Below, one piece after another: positions 7,086 through 16,214 of a stretch of 43,667 bases of DNA. The stretch's first letter is position 1. Each line of letters begins with the position of its first letter. The notes under the pieces were generated by a model that saw nothing but the letters and a program-made list of their open reading frames with translations, ran no database searches and was not told the DNA's origin. Position numbers and translations under genes: made by a program. Location of the stretch: assembly GCA_019235415.1 (NCBI GenBank), contig JAFAKN010000505.1:1-43667 (forward strand), written 5' to 3'. Source of the DNA: Alphaproteobacteria bacterium (GTDB taxonomy: Bacteria > Pseudomonadota > Alphaproteobacteria > Reyranellales > Reyranellaceae).

Positions 7086-8336
7086 TTACATCAGCGGCGG
7101 CGGGCCGGGAGTGGCCAGGGCGTATTGGCCGTAGATCTGGCCTTGGGTGTCGGTCGAGAACATCTGATGGGCGTTGGCGGCGTGCGCGTCGCGGAACAGG
7201 CGCGGGACAATGCTCTTGGTATAGATGCCGCTCGAGCCGGCGATCCCCATCAGGATGTCGACCGCTTCCAGGCACATGCGCACCGAGAAGAAGGCATCGC
7301 GCCGATAGCGCACCTTGTCGGCGAGCTCCGACTCGCGGCCTGATCTGGCCACGGCCATGGCGTGCTCGCAGGCGCGGCGCATGATGATCTCGGCGTTGTC
7401 GACCCTGGCGCTCGCTTCGGCCACCTTGATCTGCACCGTCGGGTTGGCGTTGACCGGTTGGCCGGTGCCCGTGGTGTTGCGCTTGCGCGCCACCCCGACC
7501 ACCGCCTCGTAGGCACCCTGGGCGCAGCCCAGCATGACGCCCGACAGCACGAAGGGACCGAGCGAGAACATCGGCAGGCGAAAGAGCGGTGTCGGGTTCA
7601 CCGCCGAGCCGGCATGCGGCTTGCCGTTGAAGGTCCAGGCCGAGATCGAGTGATGGTCCGGGACGAACAGCGCCCTGGTCGCGACGTCCTTGGAGCCGGT
7701 GCCGCAGAGGCCCACGGCGTGCCAGTTGTCGATGATCTCGTACTGCGAGCGATGCAGCAGGGCGAAGCGCAGATCGACCGGCGGCCCGTCGTCACGCTCG
7801 CGCAAGGTGAAGCCCAGCATGTTCCAGTCGGAATTGTCGACGCCCGAGGACAGCGGCCAGCGGCCGGAGATCTCGTAGCCGCCGTCGACCTTGCGGCCGC
7901 TGCCCGCCGGGAAGGCGAGCGAGGTGGCGATCAGCACGTCGGGCGAGACGTCCCACAGCTCGGCCTGCGTCTCGGGCGGAAAATAGCCCAGCATCCAGTG
8001 ATGGCTGGCGAGGTTGCCGATGTTCCAGGCGGTCGAGGGGCAGACGCGGGCGATCTCGGCGCAGACGTCGACGAAGATGCCGACGTCGAGCTCGGCACCG
8101 CCGACCCGCGCCGGCTGCACGATTCGGAACAGACCGGCCTCGTGCAGCGCGCGCTCGGTGTCCTCGGGCAAACGACGCAGCCGCTCGCACTCCTCGGCGC
8201 GCGCCGCGATCGACGGCGCGAGCGTGCGGGCGCGCTGAACCATCTCGTCGTAGCCCACTCCCGCGAACGATACGCGCGCCGCGGGCAGAACCGGCGACGG
8301 TGTCCAGTCGAATCGGGAAATGGTCTTGGCCTGCAT
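7086..8336 (-). CDS. Flavin-dependent monooxygenase of the acyl-CoA dehydrogenase fold (HpaB/HsaA/DszC-like, group D)
   Basis: A 416-residue protein of the acyl-CoA dehydrogenase superfamily. ARTLAPSIAARAEECERLRRLPEDTERALHEAGLF has the form shared by two-component group D monooxygenases rather than true dehydrogenases (RxLAP..ExxRRLP), and GLCGTGSKDVATRALFVPDH matches their G-x-GTGSKDV..VP signature near residue 220. These enzymes take reduced flavin from a partner reductase and hydroxylate aromatics or oxidise sulfur and nitrogen compounds. No reductase gene is adjacent. ATG 8336 is chosen over an in-frame ATG 8372 because the latter has no Shine-Dalgarno; a start nearer the conserved domain is possible. 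An ordinary acyl-CoA dehydrogenase is the alternative reading. Confidence 0.78.
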   Translation of the reverse strand: MQAKTISRFDWTPSPVLPAARVSFAGVGYDEMVQRARTLAPSIAARAEECERLRRLPEDTERALHEAGLFRIVQPARVGGAELDVGIFVDVCAEIARVCPSTAWNIGNLASHHWMLGYFPPETQAELWDVSPDVLIATSLAFPAGSGRKVDGGYEISGRWPLSSGVDNSDWNMLGFTLRERDDGPPVDLRFALLHRSQYEIIDNWHAVGLCGTGSKDVATRALFVPDHHSISAWTFNGKPHAGSAVNPTPLFRLPMFSLGPFVLSGVMLGCAQGAYEAVVGVARKRNTTGTGQPVNANPTVQIKVAEASARVDNAEIIMRRACEHAMAVARSGRESELADKVRYRRDAFFSVRMCLEAVDILMGIAGSSGIYTKSIVPRLFRDAHAANAHQMFSTDTQGQIYGQYALATPGPPPLM

Positions 8337-8422
8337 TGCCCGACGATGCGGGAGTGCAAAGGGCCGGGTCAAGCCGGTAGAATTCCGAGGAACGAGCTCA
8401 AGGCGAAGCTGGATCTGCTGCC

Positions 8423-8490
8423 GTCATCCCGAGCGGAGCGAGGGACCTTTGAGGCAACAGGAAAGGTCCCTCGCTTGCGCTCGGGATGAC
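8423..8490. repeat. REP-like palindrome, family A (short form)
   Basis: Arms GTCATCCCGAGCG..GCGAGGGACCTTT and AAAGGTCCCTCGC..CGGGATGAC around the loop GAGGCAACAGG. It lies between two divergent genes, just upstream of the oligopeptide-type binding protein. Confidence 0.9.
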
Positions 8491-8532
8491 AGCGGGAGGT
8501 GCGCGTGTCGGCCTGGTAGCCGGGAGGAAGCA

Positions 8533-10119
8533 ATGAAAGTCCCGAAGGGATGGGTGGCGTTGCTTGGCGTGCTCGCGTCCATGGGGGCGGCCAGCGGTGC
8601 GGCGGCGCAGAAGCAGGGCGGCGTGCTGCACGTGCAGCACATGGATACGCCGCCCAGCGCCTCGATCCTGGAGGAGGCGACGGTCTCGGTGGTCGTGCCG
8701 TTCATGGGCGTGTTCAACAACCTCGTGATGTTCGACCAGAACGTGCCGCGCAACAGCTTCGAGACCATCGTGCCCGATCTCGCGACCAAATGGGCTTTCA
8801 GCGAGGACGGCCGGCAGCTCGTCTTTCAGTTGCGCGAGGGCGTGCGCTGGCATGATGGCAAGCCTTTCACGTCGGCCGACGTCGCCTGCACGTTCGATCT
8901 GCTGCTCAGTCCCGACAAGCTTCGGCGCAGTCCCCGCTCGGCCTGGTGGAACAACGTCGAGAAAGTGACGGCCGACGCTCCCTTGCAGGCGACCTTCCAT
9001 CTCAAGCATCGCCAGCCGTCGCTGATTGCGTTGCTGGCTTCGGGCTATTCGCCGATCTATCCGTGCCACGTCTCGGCCGCCGACATGCGGCGCCGACCGC
9101 TCGGCACGGGGCCGTACAAGTTCGTCGAGCTGAAGATGAACGAAGGCGTCAAGCTCACCCGGAACAAGGACTACTGGAAGCCGGGCCGGCCCTATCTCGA
9201 CGGCATCGAGTACACGATCATTCCCGATCGCTCGACGCGCATGCTGGCCTTCACCAGCGGCAAGTACGACATGACTTTTCCGGCCGACGTCACGGTGCCG
9301 CTTCTCAAGAACATCCGGCGCGATTCGCCAAAGGCGCAGTGCACCATGCGTGGCACGGGCGTCAACATCAACCTCATCGTCAATCGTGACAGCCCGCCGT
9401 TCGATGACGCGCGCATCCGCCGCGCGCTGTCGCTGACGCTCGACCGGCAAGCCTTCATCGACATCCTGAGCGAAGGCGAAGCGCAGATGGCGGGCGCGCT
9501 CCTCGGGCCGCCCGACGGTGTCTGGGGCATGCCGCAGGAAATGCTGCGCACGATGCCGGGCTACGGCGACGTCGCCAAGAACCGCGAGCAGGCGCGCGAG
9601 CTGATGAAGCAGGCGGGCTACGGGCCCGCCAAGCATCTCAAGGTCAAGGTCAGCACGCGCAACATCGCCACCTTCAAGGATCCCGCGGTGATCCTGATCG
9701 ACCAGCTGCGCAGCGTCTGGGTCGACGGCGAGCTCGAGATCATCGACACGGCGATCTACTACAATCGCGTCTTCAAGAAGGACTACGCCGTGGCGCTGAA
9801 CCTCAGCGGCGCGGCGGTCGACGATCCCGACCAGAACTTCTTCGAGAACTACGCCTGCGGCTCGCTGCGCAACTACAACAACTACTGCAATCCCGAGATC
9901 CAGAAGCTGTTCGAGGCGCAGTCGCAGGAGGTCGACCACGAGAAGCGGCTGACGATGGTGTGGGACATCGACCGCCGGCTGCAGGAGGACAACGCGCGCC
10001 CGATCATCCTCTACGGACGTGCCGCCGGCTGCTGGCAGCCCTACGTCAAGGGCGTCGTGCTGCACACCAACAGCATCTACAACAACTGGCGCTTCGAGGA
10101 CGTCTGGCTGGACCGGTGA
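8533..10119 (+). CDS. Family 5 (oligopeptide/dipeptide-type) extracellular solute-binding protein
   Basis: A 528-residue periplasmic binding protein (SBP_bac_5). A Sec signal ends around AASGAAAQ, residues 18-25. The mature part contains FSEDGRQLVFQLREGVRWHDGKPFTSADV (the family hallmark, residues about 84-118), LGTGPYKFVELK near 190 and a DNRRxL-type region at DDARIRRALSLTLDRQAF near 295. GGGAGGAAG before ATG 8533 fixes the start. Such proteins deliver peptides, nickel or opine-like solutes to Dpp/Opp permeases, but no such permease is adjacent, so it is an orphan here. It is followed by a family-A palindrome and the diguanylate cyclase on the same strand. Confidence 0.9.
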   Translation: MKVPKGWVALLGVLASMGAASGAAAQKQGGVLHVQHMDTPPSASILEEATVSVVVPFMGVFNNLVMFDQNVPRNSFETIVPDLATKWAFSEDGRQLVFQLREGVRWHDGKPFTSADVACTFDLLLSPDKLRRSPRSAWWNNVEKVTADAPLQATFHLKHRQPSLIALLASGYSPIYPCHVSAADMRRRPLGTGPYKFVELKMNEGVKLTRNKDYWKPGRPYLDGIEYTIIPDRSTRMLAFTSGKYDMTFPADVTVPLLKNIRRDSPKAQCTMRGTGVNINLIVNRDSPPFDDARIRRALSLTLDRQAFIDILSEGEAQMAGALLGPPDGVWGMPQEMLRTMPGYGDVAKNREQARELMKQAGYGPAKHLKVKVSTRNIATFKDPAVILIDQLRSVWVDGELEIIDTAIYYNRVFKKDYAVALNLSGAAVDDPDQNFFENYACGSLRNYNNYCNPEIQKLFEAQSQEVDHEKRLTMVWDIDRRLQEDNARPIILYGRAAGCWQPYVKGVVLHTNSIYNNWRFEDVWLDR

Positions 10120-10126
10120 GCCTTTC

Positions 10127-10193
10127 TGTCATCCCGAGCGTAGCGAGGGACCTTTAGGCAACAGAAAGGTCCCTCGCTACGCTCGGGATGACA
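10127..10193. repeat. REP-like palindrome, family A (short form)
   Basis: Arms TGTCATCCCGAGCGTAGCGA and its exact mirror enclose GGGACCTTT-AGGCAACAG-AAAGGTCCC. It begins eight bases after the binding-protein stop and could end or protect that transcript. Confidence 0.92.
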
Positions 10194-10252
10194 ATCTTGT
10201 CGTTGCGCTCGTACACTGCCCCTGACGCGATGGGGGGAGATCGCGGCAGGGC

Positions 10253-11410
10253 ATGCATTTCGACGCACAGACGCTCTTCTTCACCAACGTCGCGGTGCTG
10301 TTCGTCGCCGCGTTCATGGCCTTCCTTTATTGGCTGCGGACTCCCGACCAGGTAGCCCTGCGCATATGGGCGGCGGCCATGGGATCGGGCGGCGTCGGCA
10401 CGCTGATCGTCGGCCTGTTCGGCCCGGTGCCCGGCATGGCCCCCAGCCTGATCGGCAACGCCTTCATCGTGACGGGCGTCGTGCTGGCCTGGGAGTGCAT
10501 GCGCCGCTTCAACGGCCGGCCTCCCGGATACGACCGCGTAGTCGGCTCGATCGTGACGTTCATGCTGGTGTTCGGCGCGGCCTGGCTGATGGGCGCCGAC
10601 CTGCGGGTGCGCGTGTTCATCGGCTCGCTCACACTGGCGCTGTTCACCTCGCTGGCCAGCCGCGAGATCGCGATGGGTGGCCGGCACGAGCGCCTGTCCG
10701 GCCGCGCGACGACGGCGGTGATCTTCGGCATCGTCGCCCTCGACATGGTGATCCGGGCCGTCGACGCCGTGCTCGGTCCGCCCGTCGCCCGCGATCTCGC
10801 CTTCTTCCAGGAGCCGGTGCAGGGCCACACGCTGTTCGCCATGACGATCGGGCTGGTCTGCCTCAGCATCAGCGGGCTCTCGACCATGGTGCACGAGCGG
10901 CTGTTGCATCGCTACGAGCGGCTGGCGCTCACCGACGAGCTCACCGAGCTGCCCAACCGACGATTCTTCATGGAGCATGCGGAGCGCGTGGCCAAGCGCG
11001 TCACGGGAGACGCTCGACCGGCCAGCCTGCTGATGATGGACCTCGACAACTTCTCGGAGATAAACGAAAGCTTCGGCCACAGTGGCGGCGACGAGGCGCT
11101 GGTCGCGTTTGCGATTGCGCTCCGTTCCCACGTGCGGCCGACCGATCTGGTGGCGCGCTACGGCGGCGAGGAGTTCTGCGCCCTGCTGGTCGACACCGAC
11201 CTGCCGCATGCCAAGGAGGCGGCCGAACGGCTGCGGGCGGCGATCGAGAGCCTCACCGTCGAGGTGAAGGGCCGGCCGCTCAGCTTCACGGTCAGCATCG
11301 GCATCGCCCTCCTGCAGGGCACCGACATCGACGCCGCCCTCGATCGCGCCGACCGCGCGCTCTATCAGGCCAAGCACGAGGGGCGTAACCGGGTGGCGGT
11401 GGCGTCGTAG
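10253..11410 (+). CDS. Membrane-anchored diguanylate cyclase (GGDEF domain)
   Basis: A 385-residue protein. Residues about 1-220 contain six or seven hydrophobic segments (an uncharacterised membrane sensor of the kind often fused to GGDEF). The GGDEF domain starts at LTDELTELPNRRFF near residue 225. The active site reads GGEEF (about 303-307), a functional variant, and the product-inhibition I-site RPTD lies five residues before it, so the enzyme should make cyclic di-GMP and be feedback-inhibited. No EAL domain is present. ATG 10253 is preceded by a weak GGCAGG. The gene is single, convergent with the RND operon across a long palindrome. The signal it senses is unknown. Confidence 0.93.
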   Translation: MHFDAQTLFFTNVAVLFVAAFMAFLYWLRTPDQVALRIWAAAMGSGGVGTLIVGLFGPVPGMAPSLIGNAFIVTGVVLAWECMRRFNGRPPGYDRVVGSIVTFMLVFGAAWLMGADLRVRVFIGSLTLALFTSLASREIAMGGRHERLSGRATTAVIFGIVALDMVIRAVDAVLGPPVARDLAFFQEPVQGHTLFAMTIGLVCLSISGLSTMVHERLLHRYERLALTDELTELPNRRFFMEHAERVAKRVTGDARPASLLMMDLDNFSEINESFGHSGGDEALVAFAIALRSHVRPTDLVARYGGEEFCALLVDTDLPHAKEAAERLRAAIESLTVEVKGRPLSFTVSIGIALLQGTDIDAALDRADRALYQAKHEGRNRVAVAS

Positions 11411-11422
11411 AGCGCGATGATT

Positions 11423-11537
11423 CGTCATCCCGACCTAAGCGCGAAGCGCGAAGTGGAGGGACCTTTCTTGTTTCTGACGATACCAAGAGAGGTCCCTCCA
11501 CTTCGCCTCGCTACGCTCGGCTCCGGTCGGGATGACG
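11423..11537. repeat. REP-like palindrome, family A (long form)
   Basis: Outer arms CGTCATCCCGACC and GGTCGGGATGACG; inner arms GAAGTGGAGGGACCT and AGGTCCCTCCACTTC; about 115 bp in all. It lies between the convergent cyclase and RND genes, close to both stops, where it could act as a bidirectional terminator or as an mRNA end stabiliser. Confidence 0.9.
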
Positions 11538-11548
11538 GATCGCCACGG

Positions 11549-14500
11549 TTACTCCCCTGGCGCCGGCGCTTGTGTCGCCGTGGGCTTGCGGCCGAAGCGT
11601 TCGCGCAGGCGCTGGAACACCACGTACAGCATCGGGATCACGAAGATGCCGAACAGGGCGGCGGCGATCATGCCGCCGAACACCGGTGTGCCGACGGCGC
11701 GGCGGCTGGCGGCGCCGGCACCCGCGGCGATCACCAGCGGCAACAGCCCCAGGATGAAGGCGAAGCTCGTCATCGCCACCGGACGGAAGCGCAGGCGCGC
11801 GCCTTCGACGGCGGCCTCGAGCACGCTCTTGCCGTGTCGTCGCTGCTCGACGGCGAACTCCACGATCAGGATGCCGTTCTTGGCGGCCAGCGCCACCAGC
11901 ACGACCAGGCCGATCTGGGCATAGACATCGAAGGCGAGCCCGCTCAGCCACACGCAGACGATGGCGCCCAGCACCGCGACGCTCACCGACATCAGCACCG
12001 GGATCGGGATGTTCCAGCTCTCGTACAACGCCACCAGGAACAGGTAGGCGAACAGGATGGCAAGCCCCAGCACGATACCGGTCTGGCCCTGGGCGAGCTT
12101 CTCCTGCAACGCCGTCGCGGTCCATTCGAAGCCGTAGCCGCGCGGCAGGGTGGTGCCCGAGATGCGCTCCATGGCGCTGAGCGCCTGGCCGGAGCTGAAC
12201 CCGGCCTTGGGCGCGCCGTTGATCACCGCGGCGCGATAGCCGTTGTAGCGGATCATGACCTGCGGGCCTTGCACCAGCTTGGCCTGGGCGAGCGTGCGCA
12301 CCGGCACCATGGCGCCGGCGCTGTTGCGCACGTAGACGCGGTAGATGTCCTCGACGGCGTCGCGGAACTTCTGCTCGGACTCGATATTGACCTGCCAGGT
12401 GCGGCCGAACAGGTTGAAGTCGTTGATGTAGTAGCCGCCCAGGGTCGACTGCAGGGCGTTGAAGATGTCGCTCACCTTGACGCCCAGCACCTGTGCCTTG
12501 TCGCGGTCGATGTCGAGATAGATCTGCGGCGTGTCGGCGGCGAAGGTGGTGAAGACGCCGGCGAGCTCGGGCTGCTGGTTGGCCGCCACGATCAAGGCGC
12601 GCGTCACCATCGCGAGATCGCCGGGCGACTGGCCCTCCAGCGCCTGCAGCACGTACTGGAAGCCGCCGGTGCTGCCCAGTCCCAGGATGGGCGGCAGATT
12701 GAAGGGAAAGACGATGGCGCCCTGCACCGCGGCAAGCTTGGGGCGCAGCGCCGCCAGGATGCCGTCGACCTGCTCCTCGGGTCGCGTCCGCTGCTCGTAG
12801 GGTTTCAGGCGCACCACGAAGAAGGCGCTGTTGGACGACACGACGTAGTCGATGAAGTTCAGCCCGACCACCGAAAGCACGCCCTGCACGCCGGGTACCG
12901 GCCGGATCATGTCCTCGACCTGGCGCACGATATCCTCGGTGCGATTGAGCGACGCGCCTTCCGGCAGGCGCATGGCGGCGAAGAAGGCGCCCTGGTCCTC
13001 GGCCGGCAGGAAACCTTGCGGCGTGACCTTGAGAACGCCCCAGGCGCCCAGCCCGACCGCCACGACGGCGACCACGCCCAGCACCGCGACCCGCACCAGC
13101 CGCCGCACGATCGCGACATAGCCGTCGCGCAGCCGGTCGATGCCGCGAAGCACCATCTGGATCGGTCGCCAGTGGGTTTCGCCGCGTTTCAGCAACACCG
13201 AGCAGAGGGCAGGGCTGAGCGTCAAGGCGTTGACCGCCGAGATCAGCATCGAGACCGAGACGGCGACGGCGAACTGGCGGAACAGCTGCCCGCTCAGCCC
13301 GGGGATGAAGGCGACCGGCACGAACACCGACAAGAGAACCAAGGTGATGGCGATGATCGGCGCGGTGATCTCGCCCATCGCCTTCTTGGTCGCCTCCGGG
13401 ACCGAAAGGTCGGGCTCCTCCTCGATGACGCGCTCGACGTTCTCGATCACCACGATGGCGTCGTCGACCACGATGCCGATCGCCAGCACCAGGGCGAGCA
13501 GCGATACGGTGTTGGCCGAATAGCCGATCAACAGCAGGACGGCGAAGGTACCGATCACCGACACCGGCACGGCGACCAGCGGGATCAAGGTCGAGCGCAG
13601 CTTGCCCAGGAACAGGAAGACGACGATCGCAACCAGCACGAAGGCGATCAGCAGGGTGCGCACGACCTCCTCGATGGTCGAGGTCACGAACACCGTCGAG
13701 TCCCAGAACACCTCGTAGGCGAGGTCGTTGGGGAAACGCTGCTTGAGGCCGTCCATCACCTCGCGCACCTGGCGCGCGACGTCGACGGCGTTGGCGCCGG
13801 GCGACTGGAAGATGCCGATCGCGGCGCTTGGCGCGCCGTTGAAGCGGCTGTAGCGCTCCTGGTTCTTGGCGCCGAGGTCGGTGCGCGCCACGTCCCGCAC
13901 GCGCACCACCGAGCCGTCGGGATTGGCCCGAACGATGATGTTGCCGAATTCCTCGGGCTTGGTGAGGCGTCCCTGCGTCTTGATGGTGAGCTGGAACTGC
14001 TGCGCTTCGGGGGTCGGGGCGGCGCCGATGCGGCCCAGCGCGGCCTGCACGTTCTGGCTCTGCACCGCCGTCACGATGTCGGACGGGGTGAGGTTGAAGG
14101 CGGTCAGCTTGTCGGTGTCGAGCCACAGGCGCAGCGAATAGTCGAGCGCGCCGAACAGCGTCGCCTGACCGACGCCGCGTATCCGGCCGAGCGGATCGAG
14201 CACGTTGATGGTGGCGTAGTTGTTAAGATAGAGCGCGTCGTAGGTGTTCTTGGGCGAGTAGAGCGCGATGACCTGCAGCAATGCCGCCGACTTCTTGCGG
14301 ATGACCAGGCCTTGGCGCTGCACCTCCTGGGGCAGCAGCGGCGTGGCGAGTTGGGCGCGGTTCTGCACGTTCACGGTGTTGATGTCGGGATCGGTGCCGA
14401 GCGCGAAGGTGACGGTGAGGTTGTAGCTGCCGTCGGCAGCGCTGGCCGACTGGAAATACAGAGCATTGTCGACGCCGGTGACCTGCTGCTCGATGGGCTG

Positions 14501-14689
14501 CGCCACGGTGGTCTCGACGACCTCGGCGTCGGCGCCGGGATAGATGGTGGTGAGCGAGACCTGAGGCGGCACGATCTCGGGGAACTGCGCCACCGGGATC
14601 GCGAAGATCGCCAGGATGCCGGCCAGAGTGATGACGATCGACACCACGAAGGCCAGCCGCGGCCGATCGATGAAGACGCCGGAGATCAT
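11549..14689 (-). CDS. RND efflux pump inner-membrane transporter (HAE1/AcrB-like)
   Basis: A 1046-residue proton-driven efflux transporter, full length for the HAE1 class. It begins [18 protein letters not shown] with helix 1, has the porter domain start [14 protein letters not shown], and in helix 4 keeps the two proton-relay aspartates in [14 protein letters not shown]. Helix 10 keeps the relay lysine in [13 protein letters not shown]. Two repeated halves each have six helices and a large periplasmic loop. The start at 14689 is preceded by AAGGAGAT. It follows its adaptor gene on the same strand, with a family-B palindrome between them. No outer-membrane factor gene is adjacent, so a TolC-like protein must come from elsewhere. 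Drugs or hydrophobic compounds are the likely cargo. Confidence 0.95.
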   Translation of the reverse strand: MISGVFIDRPRLAFVVSIVITLAGILAIFAIPVAQFPEIVPPQVSLTTIYPGADAEVVETTVAQPIEQQVTGVDNALYFQSASAADGSYNLTVTFALGTDPDINTVNVQNRAQLATPLLPQEVQRQGLVIRKKSAALLQVIALYSPKNTYDALYLNNYATINVLDPLGRIRGVGQATLFGALDYSLRLWLDTDKLTAFNLTPSDIVTAVQSQNVQAALGRIGAAPTPEAQQFQLTIKTQGRLTKPEEFGNIIVRANPDGSVVRVRDVARTDLGAKNQERYSRFNGAPSAAIGIFQSPGANAVDVARQVREVMDGLKQRFPNDLAYEVFWDSTVFVTSTIEEVVRTLLIAFVLVAIVVFLFLGKLRSTLIPLVAVPVSVIGTFAVLLLIGYSANTVSLLALVLAIGIVVDDAIVVIENVERVIEEEPDLSVPEATKKAMGEITAPIIAITLVLLSVFVPVAFIPGLSGQLFRQFAVAVSVSMLISAVNALTLSPALCSVLLKRGETHWRPIQMVLRGIDRLRDGYVAIVRRLVRVAVLGVVAVVAVGLGAWGVLKVTPQGFLPAEDQGAFFAAMRLPEGASLNRTEDIVRQVEDMIRPVPGVQGVLSVVGLNFIDYVVSSNSAFFVVRLKPYEQRTRPEEQVDGILAALRPKLAAVQGAIVFPFNLPPILGLGSTGGFQYVLQALEGQSPGDLAMVTRALIVAANQQPELAGVFTTFAADTPQIYLDIDRDKAQVLGVKVSDIFNALQSTLGGYYINDFNLFGRTWQVNIESEQKFRDAVEDIYRVYVRNSAGAMVPVRTLAQAKLVQGPQVMIRYNGYRAAVINGAPKAGFSSGQALSAMERISGTTLPRGYGFEWTATALQEKLAQGQTGIVLGLAILFAYLFLVALYESWNIPIPVLMSVSVAVLGAIVCVWLSGLAFDVYAQIGLVVLVALAAKNGILIVEFAVEQRRHGKSVLEAAVEGARLRFRPVAMTSFAFILGLLPLVIAAGAGAASRRAVGTPVFGGMIAAALFGIFVIPMLYVVFQRLRERFGRKPTATQAPAPGE

Positions 14690-14714
14690 GGGGCGAACGA
14701 TCTCCTTTCATATT

Positions 14715-14804
14715 CCTCTCCCCCGCTAGGGGGAGAGGCTAGGAGAGGGGGCATCGACAGCGCGTGCAACCCCCTCTCCTTACCTCTCCCCCTAGCGGGG
14801 GAGA
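14715..14804. repeat. REP-like palindrome, family B, inside the RND operon
   Basis: Two hairpins in opposite orientation: CCTCTCCCCCGCTAGG.. at 14715-14738 and ..CCTAGCGGGGGAGAGG at 14781-14804. Further inverted arms between them (AGGAGAGGGGG/CCCCCTCTCCT) flank a central spacer. It lies between the adaptor gene and the pump gene and may lower or delay pump expression relative to the adaptor. Confidence 0.9.
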
Positions 14805-14839
14805 GGTACGTGAGTGGCTCGTCATGGCACAATGCCATC

Positions 14840-16021
14840 TCAACCTCCCGTCATCGGCGGCAGGACGGTCTCCTGCACGACCTGGCCGGGGCGCACCTTC
14901 TGGATTCCGTCGACGATCACCTTGTCGCCGTCCTTCACGCCGGAGGTCACGACGACGTCGGTGCCGCGGTTGGGGCCGGTCTGCACGCGCCGTTGCTCGA
15001 CCTTGTGCTGGTCGTCGACGACCAGCACGTAGTACCCGGACTGGTCGACCTGCAGGGCCGCCTGCGGGATCACCACCCGCGGCTCTTCGCGGCGCTCCTG
15101 GATGATCGCGGTGACGAACTGGCCGTCGATCAGCGCGCGTTCGGGATTGGGAACGATGGCGCGCATGATCAGCGAATCGGTCTGCTTGTCGACCTGCGGA
15201 TCGGTCAGGTTCCACACGCCCTTGTGCGGATAGTTCTGGCCATTCGACAGGCGAACGCGGATGTCGATCTTGGCCAGCGTGCCGCCGTCGCGCCGCCGCG
15301 CCTCGCGGATCGTCTCGAGATCGCGCACGCTCACCGGGAACAGGATATACATCGGGTCCTGGCTGACGATGGTGGCGAGCACGCCGGTCGCCGGATTGAC
15401 CAGGTTGCCCATCGTCACCGCGGTGCGGCCGATGCGGCCGGCGATCGGTGCGCGGATGTCGGTGTAGTCGAGATTGACCTTGGCCTGGGTCAGCGCCGCC
15501 TTGGCCTGCAACACCTTGCCGGCCGCCTGGTCCATGGCGGCCCGGTCCTGGTCGACTGTGCTTTGCGGGCTGAACTGGCGTTTGGAGAGGTCGACTTGGC
15601 GGTCGTACTGCAGCTTGGCGTTGGTGTACTCCGCCTGGGCGATTGTGAGATTGGCCTCGGCCTGGTCGACCTGGGCTTGGAACTGCACCTTCTCGATCTG
15701 GTACAGGAGGTCGCCGGCCTTGACGTCGTCGCCTTCCTTGAACAGGACCTTCTCGAGGAAGCCTTCGATGCGGGCACGGAGATCGACCTGCTCGATCGCC
15801 TTGACGCGACCCACGAACTCGAACGACTGGCTGACGCCTTTTAGGCTGGCGGCCCGTACCCCGACGGCAGGCGCGGCGGGCTGCTGCTGCTGCGCGCGGG
15901 CTACGGGAATGGTTGTGGCGTGGTAAGTCGGGAGAAATACGAAAGCAGCGATACTCAGCAACACCAGCAGTCCGGTTGCGCGCATCCACCGCGACTTCCA
16001 GACGGCATTCAGTCGAGACAT
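14840..16021 (-). CDS. RND efflux periplasmic adaptor (membrane fusion protein, AcrA-like)
   Basis: A 393-residue adaptor. It has an N-terminal hydrophobic anchor (GLLVLLSIAAFVFL, about residues 17-30; no lipobox Cys seen), then a beta-barrel/lipoyl half-motif VDLRARIEGFLEKVLFKEGD near 80. A long coiled-coil hairpin follows (QVDQAEANLTIAQAEYTNAKLQYDR.., about residues 115-190), then the second lipoyl half DIRAPIAGRIGRTAVTMGNLV. This is the order expected for AcrA/MexA relatives. It bridges the inner-membrane pump to an outer-membrane channel. It is the first gene of the two-gene operon, divergent from the S53 peptidase gene; no regulator gene of the TetR type lies next to it. Confidence 0.94.
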   Translation of the reverse strand: MSRLNAVWKSRWMRATGLLVLLSIAAFVFLPTYHATTIPVARAQQQQPAAPAVGVRAASLKGVSQSFEFVGRVKAIEQVDLRARIEGFLEKVLFKEGDDVKAGDLLYQIEKVQFQAQVDQAEANLTIAQAEYTNAKLQYDRQVDLSKRQFSPQSTVDQDRAAMDQAAGKVLQAKAALTQAKVNLDYTDIRAPIAGRIGRTAVTMGNLVNPATGVLATIVSQDPMYILFPVSVRDLETIREARRRDGGTLAKIDIRVRLSNGQNYPHKGVWNLTDPQVDKQTDSLIMRAIVPNPERALIDGQFVTAIIQERREEPRVVIPQAALQVDQSGYYVLVVDDQHKVEQRRVQTGPNRGTDVVVTSGVKDGDKVIVDGIQKVRPGQVVQETVLPPMTGG

Positions 16022-16214
16022 GGTCCCTCGCTTTCGTGACCCGGCGCGGGCCGCCCTCCGCGTCGGCCGTGATTGTGTTCAGCGGGCAAACCGGCAGCAA
16101 CATGAATTTGTCGTATGGACGCATGAGGAGGTGCCGCGGCCATGCGCAGATGCATATGTGTGCGCCAAGTGCGCGTTGCTATAGTCGGGCATCGATCAGC
16201 AGCGGAGCGTATCG
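16022..16214. promoter_or_regulatory. Divergent intergenic region, probable promoters for the efflux operon and the S53 peptidase
   Basis: 193 bases separate the start codons of two divergent genes, so both promoters should be here. On the plus strand TATAGT (about 16179-16184) resembles a -10 box about 30 bases before the peptidase ATG, without a convincing -35. GGAG lies seven bases before that ATG. No operator palindrome was clear. Confidence 0.4.

Noticed and set aside
5169..7343. A 724-codon open frame on the plus strand
   Set aside because: It is the mirror of the RAYT and LivK-like genes; its composition is that of a shadow frame.
11417..15844. A 1475-codon open frame on the plus strand
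   Set aside because: It is antisense to the RND pump and adaptor genes, has the low-complexity Arg/His/Gly/Asp-rich composition typical of GC-rich mirror frames, and shows no family motif.
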